Positions 61,188 to 64,000 of a stretch of DNA of 64,000 nt are shown piece after piece. The translations under genes were made by a program, and so were the position numbers. Within the stretch, counting starts at the first letter, position 1. Each line of letters starts with the position of its first letter. Below the pieces are notes generated by a model. That model had not been told where the DNA came from, made no database searches, and worked only from the letters and a program-made list of their open reading frames with translations. Source of the stretch: Halomonas halmophila (GTDB lineage: Bacteria; Pseudomonadota; Gammaproteobacteria; Pseudomonadales; Halomonadaceae); assembly GCF_006540005.1 (NCBI RefSeq), contig NZ_BJOC01000010.1, positions 62,001 to 126,000 on the forward strand. Direction: 5' to 3'.

Positions 61188-63323
61188 ATGAGCAAGGAAA
61201 TCGAAGACCATCGCCTGTTGAACCCGAGCAGCAATGAGCCCTTTTCCTCGGTGCTCGAAAAGCATGTCTCGCGTCGTCGTGTCATGCAGGGTGGTCTCGG
61301 CATGGCGGCCATGACCATGCTGGGCGGCTTCGGGCTGCTGGGCTCGGCCAGTGCCAGTGAGTCCGCCGCCGGCGCGAAAACCCCGCTTGCCCTGGCCTTC
61401 GATGCCGTGCGCGGCGCGATGACGGATGCCGTCGTGGTGCCGGCCGGCTACACCGCCCAGGTGCTCATTCCCTGGGGTACGCCACTCAACAGCAAGGCAC
61501 CGTCCTGGAGTGCCGAGCGCCATATCACGCCGGAGATTCAGGCCAACAGTGTCGGCATGCACCACGATGGCATGCACAACTTCCCCCTGGACGAGGCCAC
61601 CGCCTCGCGCCATATGCTGCTGGCCCTGAATAACGAGTACATCGACCAAAAGGCCCTCTGGGCGCCCCAGGGTGGTCCGACCGGCATGGACGAGGGCGGC
61701 AAGCGGCCGGCCGATGAAGTGCGCACGGAAATCAATGCGCATGGCGTGACCGTGGTCGAGCTCAAGAAAGATGGCGATGGTCACTGGCACCCCGTGGCCG
61801 ACTCGAGCTATAACCGTCGCTACACCAGTGCCACCGACATGGTGTTGAGCGGCCCGATCGCCGGCAGTGATTACGTCAAGACCCAGTATTCGCCGAATGG
61901 CACCAACACTCGCGGCACCAACAATAACTGTGCCAATGGCTACACGCCCTGGGGCACCTACCTGACCTGTGAAGAAAACTGGCCGGGGTACTTCATCAAG
62001 GATGCCGGTCGCGAGATGGATGACAATCGCATCGGCATTTCCGAAGGTCGCGGCCGTTACGGTTGGGAAACCGCGGCCGGCGATGACAGCGAGCAGAACG
62101 ACGAGTTCGCGCGTTTCAATGCCACGCCGCGCGGCGATAGTGCCACCCAGGATTATCGCAACGAGCCGCGCACCTTCGGTTATATCGTCGAGATCGACCC
62201 TTATACTGGCGAGAAGGCGGTCAAGCGCACGGCCCTGGGCCGCTTCCGTCACGAAGGTTGCTGGCCGGGCAAGCTGGTCGAGGGCGAACCGGTGGTGTTC
62301 TACTCCGGTCACGATTCGCGTAACGAATACATCTACAAATTCGTTTCCGAGGCGGTCTGGGATCCGGCCGATGCCAACCGTCCCGGTGCCAACTATGACC
62401 GCCTGGCGATCGGCGCCAAATACATGGACAAGGGCACGCTCTATGCCGCCCGCTTCAATGCCGATGGCAGCGGTGAGTGGCTGCCGCTGACCCCGGATGC
62501 GACCACCCAGGATGGGCGGACTCTTGCACAGGCGCTGAACCTGGCGGCCGATGACCTGGCCGGCGTGATCATCCACACCTGTGATGCCGCCGACCTGATG
62601 GGCGCCACGCCCATGGACCGCCCGGAGTGGGGCGCGGTGGATCCGGCTTCTGGCGACGTCTACATGACGCTGACCAATAACTCTGACCGTACCGTCGAGG
62701 GGACAGCACCGACCTTTACCAACGACGGTGCAGCCATCGAGGATATGGGGGTCGGCTATGGTACCGCGCCGACCAATGCGGCCAATCCGCGCGCCGATAA
62801 CGGTGCCGGTCAGGTCATCCGCTGGCGCGAGGGCGATACCGCGACCCGCTTCGACTGGCAGGTCTTTGTTTTCGGGGCCGCTGTCGGCGATGCCGACAAC
62901 TTCTCGGGCCTGACCGAGCAAAACCAGTTCGCCAGTCCGGACGGCCTGTTTTATGACGACCGCGAGGACGAGCAGGGCATCCTGTGGATCCAGACCGACA
63001 ATGGATATCCCGGGGTGGCGGATTACACCAACAACCAGGTGCTGGCGGTGGTGCCGCAGAGTGTCGATTATGCCGAGGGCGACGCCGCCGTGATTGATGG
63101 CAGCGACCAGGAGCAGCTCAAGCGCTTCGCCGTGGGACCCAATGACTGCGAGGTAACCGGTGTGGCCTTTACGCCCGACAAGACCGCGATGTTCATCAAC
63201 ATTCAGCACCCGGGCAACTGGCCCTCCGTGGATGACGCCACCGTCGAAACCGACGGCACGGTGCGTCCGCGGGCTTCCACGGTCGTCATCCAGCGTGAAG
63301 ACGGCGGCAAGATCGGCGTTTAA
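61188..63323 (+). CDS. phoX: PhoX-family alkaline phosphatase (DUF839), Tat-exported
   Basis: A 711-aa secreted phosphatase with a Tat signal (SRRRVMQGG at 28-36, then a hydrophobic stretch ending GSASA). The beta-propeller-like domain holds Ca2+/Fe3+ ligands as in PhoX. Recognisable blocks are PWGTYLTCEENWPGYF, RFRHEGCWPGKLVEGEPVVFYSGHD, and TGVAFTPDKTAMFINIQHPG. Releases phosphate from monoesters in the periplasm. Preceded by a PHO-box-like repeat, so induction by phosphate starvation is likely. GAGGAG precedes the start. A strong terminator follows. Confidence 0.95.
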   Translation: MSKEIEDHRLLNPSSNEPFSSVLEKHVSRRRVMQGGLGMAAMTMLGGFGLLGSASASESAAGAKTPLALAFDAVRGAMTDAVVVPAGYTAQVLIPWGTPLNSKAPSWSAERHITPEIQANSVGMHHDGMHNFPLDEATASRHMLLALNNEYIDQKALWAPQGGPTGMDEGGKRPADEVRTEINAHGVTVVELKKDGDGHWHPVADSSYNRRYTSATDMVLSGPIAGSDYVKTQYSPNGTNTRGTNNNCANGYTPWGTYLTCEENWPGYFIKDAGREMDDNRIGISEGRGRYGWETAAGDDSEQNDEFARFNATPRGDSATQDYRNEPRTFGYIVEIDPYTGEKAVKRTALGRFRHEGCWPGKLVEGEPVVFYSGHDSRNEYIYKFVSEAVWDPADANRPGANYDRLAIGAKYMDKGTLYAARFNADGSGEWLPLTPDATTQDGRTLAQALNLAADDLAGVIIHTCDAADLMGATPMDRPEWGAVDPASGDVYMTLTNNSDRTVEGTAPTFTNDGAAIEDMGVGYGTAPTNAANPRADNGAGQVIRWREGDTATRFDWQVFVFGAAVGDADNFSGLTEQNQFASPDGLFYDDREDEQGILWIQTDNGYPGVADYTNNQVLAVVPQSVDYAEGDAAVIDGSDQEQLKRFAVGPNDCEVTGVAFTPDKTAMFINIQHPGNWPSVDDATVETDGTVRPRASTVVIQREDGGKIGV

Positions 63324-63383
63324 CTTGCAGACTTCACCGAGTGTCCCGGCTCGCTGGCCGGGCTCTCGGCCAGCAATACACAA

Positions 63384-63410
63384 GCCCTCGGTACTCGCCG
63401 AGGGTTTTTT
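63384..63410 (+). terminator. Rho-independent terminator of phoX
   Basis: CCCTCGG pairs perfectly with CCGAGGG across a 6-nt loop, followed by TTTTTT. Confidence 0.92.
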
Positions 63411-63461
63411 GTGGAAGGGTCCAGATCGGTTTTGCGTGTAGTGGCCTGCCCGGGGATGGGC

Positions 63462-63875
63462 TCAACCGGATAACTGGAGCCCCATGCTGATGCGGTCTTC
63501 TGTCGCGAAGCCGAGTGAGCGATAGAACTCGGCGACCCCCTCGTTGCCGCCTCGAATCTGCAGGTTGACCTTGACGCAGCCGAGCTCGCGCAGTCGCTCC
63601 ACGGCGAACTCGACCATGCGCCTGCCGAGACCTTCCCCCTGTCGTGTATCCGCCACGGCAAGCGAGTACAGCCAACCACGATGGCCATCGTAGCCGATCA
63701 TGCAGGTGGCAATAATCTCCCCGCCGTCCTCGATGACGTAGATGTAATCATCCAGCAGTCGCTTGGCGCGTAGTACGGCCTCGGGGGCGTTATAGCCCTG
63801 ATAGTCGGGAAAGCTGGATCGCCACAGGGCTGCGACCCGAGGCTCATCGTCTGCGGTGTACTTTCTCGGTGTCAT
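63462..63875 (-). CDS. GNAT acetyltransferase, YpeA-like
   Basis: A 137-aa N-acetyltransferase. AVADTRQGEGLGRRMVEFAVERLRE is the acetyl-CoA binding motif A, and VNLQIRGGNEGVAEFYRSLGF the motif B region. The N-terminal RKYTADDEPRVAALW and the short length match the YpeA group. Substrate unknown. Converges with phoX; the 125 bp upstream of its start to the window edge hold no other gene. Confidence 0.9.
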   Translation of the reverse strand: MTPRKYTADDEPRVAALWRSSFPDYQGYNAPEAVLRAKRLLDDYIYVIEDGGEIIATCMIGYDGHRGWLYSLAVADTRQGEGLGRRMVEFAVERLRELGCVKVNLQIRGGNEGVAEFYRSLGFATEDRISMGLQLSG

Positions 63876-64000
63876 ATAGCAAACCTGGCCGAATGAAATT
63901 CACCCACACGGGTGATGGCGAAACCCTGAGTTGGTTACATGCTTACCTGCAGAGTGTCAGGGATAATTGCAATATTAACATGGTCTGTCCTGATGCGAAG

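Noticed and set aside
60921..63383. Very long minus-strand open frame opposite phoX (820 codons)
   Set aside because: Same reason: shadow of a clear gene, with no recognizable domain.

Overview
The window is typical of a moderately halophilic gammaproteobacterium of the Halomonadaceae (Halomonas-like). The DNA is GC-rich, many proteins are acidic, a BCCT osmolyte-type carrier is present, and the sodA, NasST/NirBD, PhoX and siderophore-receptor proteins look gammaproteobacterial. No species is claimed. No integrase, transposase, CRISPR array or rRNA operon was seen.

Layout. (1) 1-17.3 kb is an iron-acquisition region. It holds the N-terminal part of a ferric-siderophore ABC ATPase (cut by the window edge), Mn-type sodA, an ABC exporter with a convergent PadR regulator, a catecholate-type TonB receptor, a heme/siderophore ABC importer (hmuTUV-like) translationally coupled to a COMT-type O-methyltransferase, an unknown 136-aa protein, a FhuA/FoxA-like receptor, a PchR-like AraC regulator coupled to fhuF, and an IutA-like receptor. 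Seven Fur-box-like sites lie in front of these units. No siderophore synthesis genes are present, so the set suggests uptake of foreign siderophores. (2) 17.4-21.3 kb has a DUF3616-like protein, a tRNA with CAU anticodon (probably Ile2), and a ~2.4-kb segment bounded by the tRNA 3' end and a partial copy of it, resembling the remnant of an integrated element. (3) 21.3-36.8 kb is an accessory/transport region: tctCBA, an AraC-LysE-DUF2000 cluster with a shared 18-bp operator, BCCT-CocE hydrolase-LysR, a lambda-type endolysin, a DUF7282 protein, an ECF sigma/anti-sigma pair, XRE-azlCD with a 22-bp palindrome, a frameshifted small membrane protein, and ynfA. (4) 36.8-50.4 kb is mostly housekeeping: an isocitrate dehydrogenase with an internal domain duplication, threonine dehydratase, chaC, a PhoD-like phosphatase, a PepSY/two-component locus, an FMN glutamate-synthase-like protein, a cold-shock protein, a carboxylesterase and PIN-PhoH. 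(5) 50.6-61.0 kb is a complete nitrate/nitrite assimilation locus: nasTS, a FAD reductase, nirB and nirD on the minus strand, and divergent nasA-cobA. (6) 61.0-63.9 kb has PHO-box-preceded phoX and a GNAT acetyltransferase.

The genes cooperate in clear modules. NasS senses nitrate and frees NasT (ANTAR), which should antiterminate leaders ahead of the reductase genes. Sigma-54 promoters in front of nasTS and nasA link the locus to NtrC. cobA supplies the siroheme precursor needed by NirB. The Fur sites couple receptors, FhuF reductase and sodA to iron status. The most unusual items are the duplicated IDH domain, the COMT-like enzyme inside an iron-uptake operon, the NasT-type leaders, the tRNA-bounded island, and several operator-like repeats.
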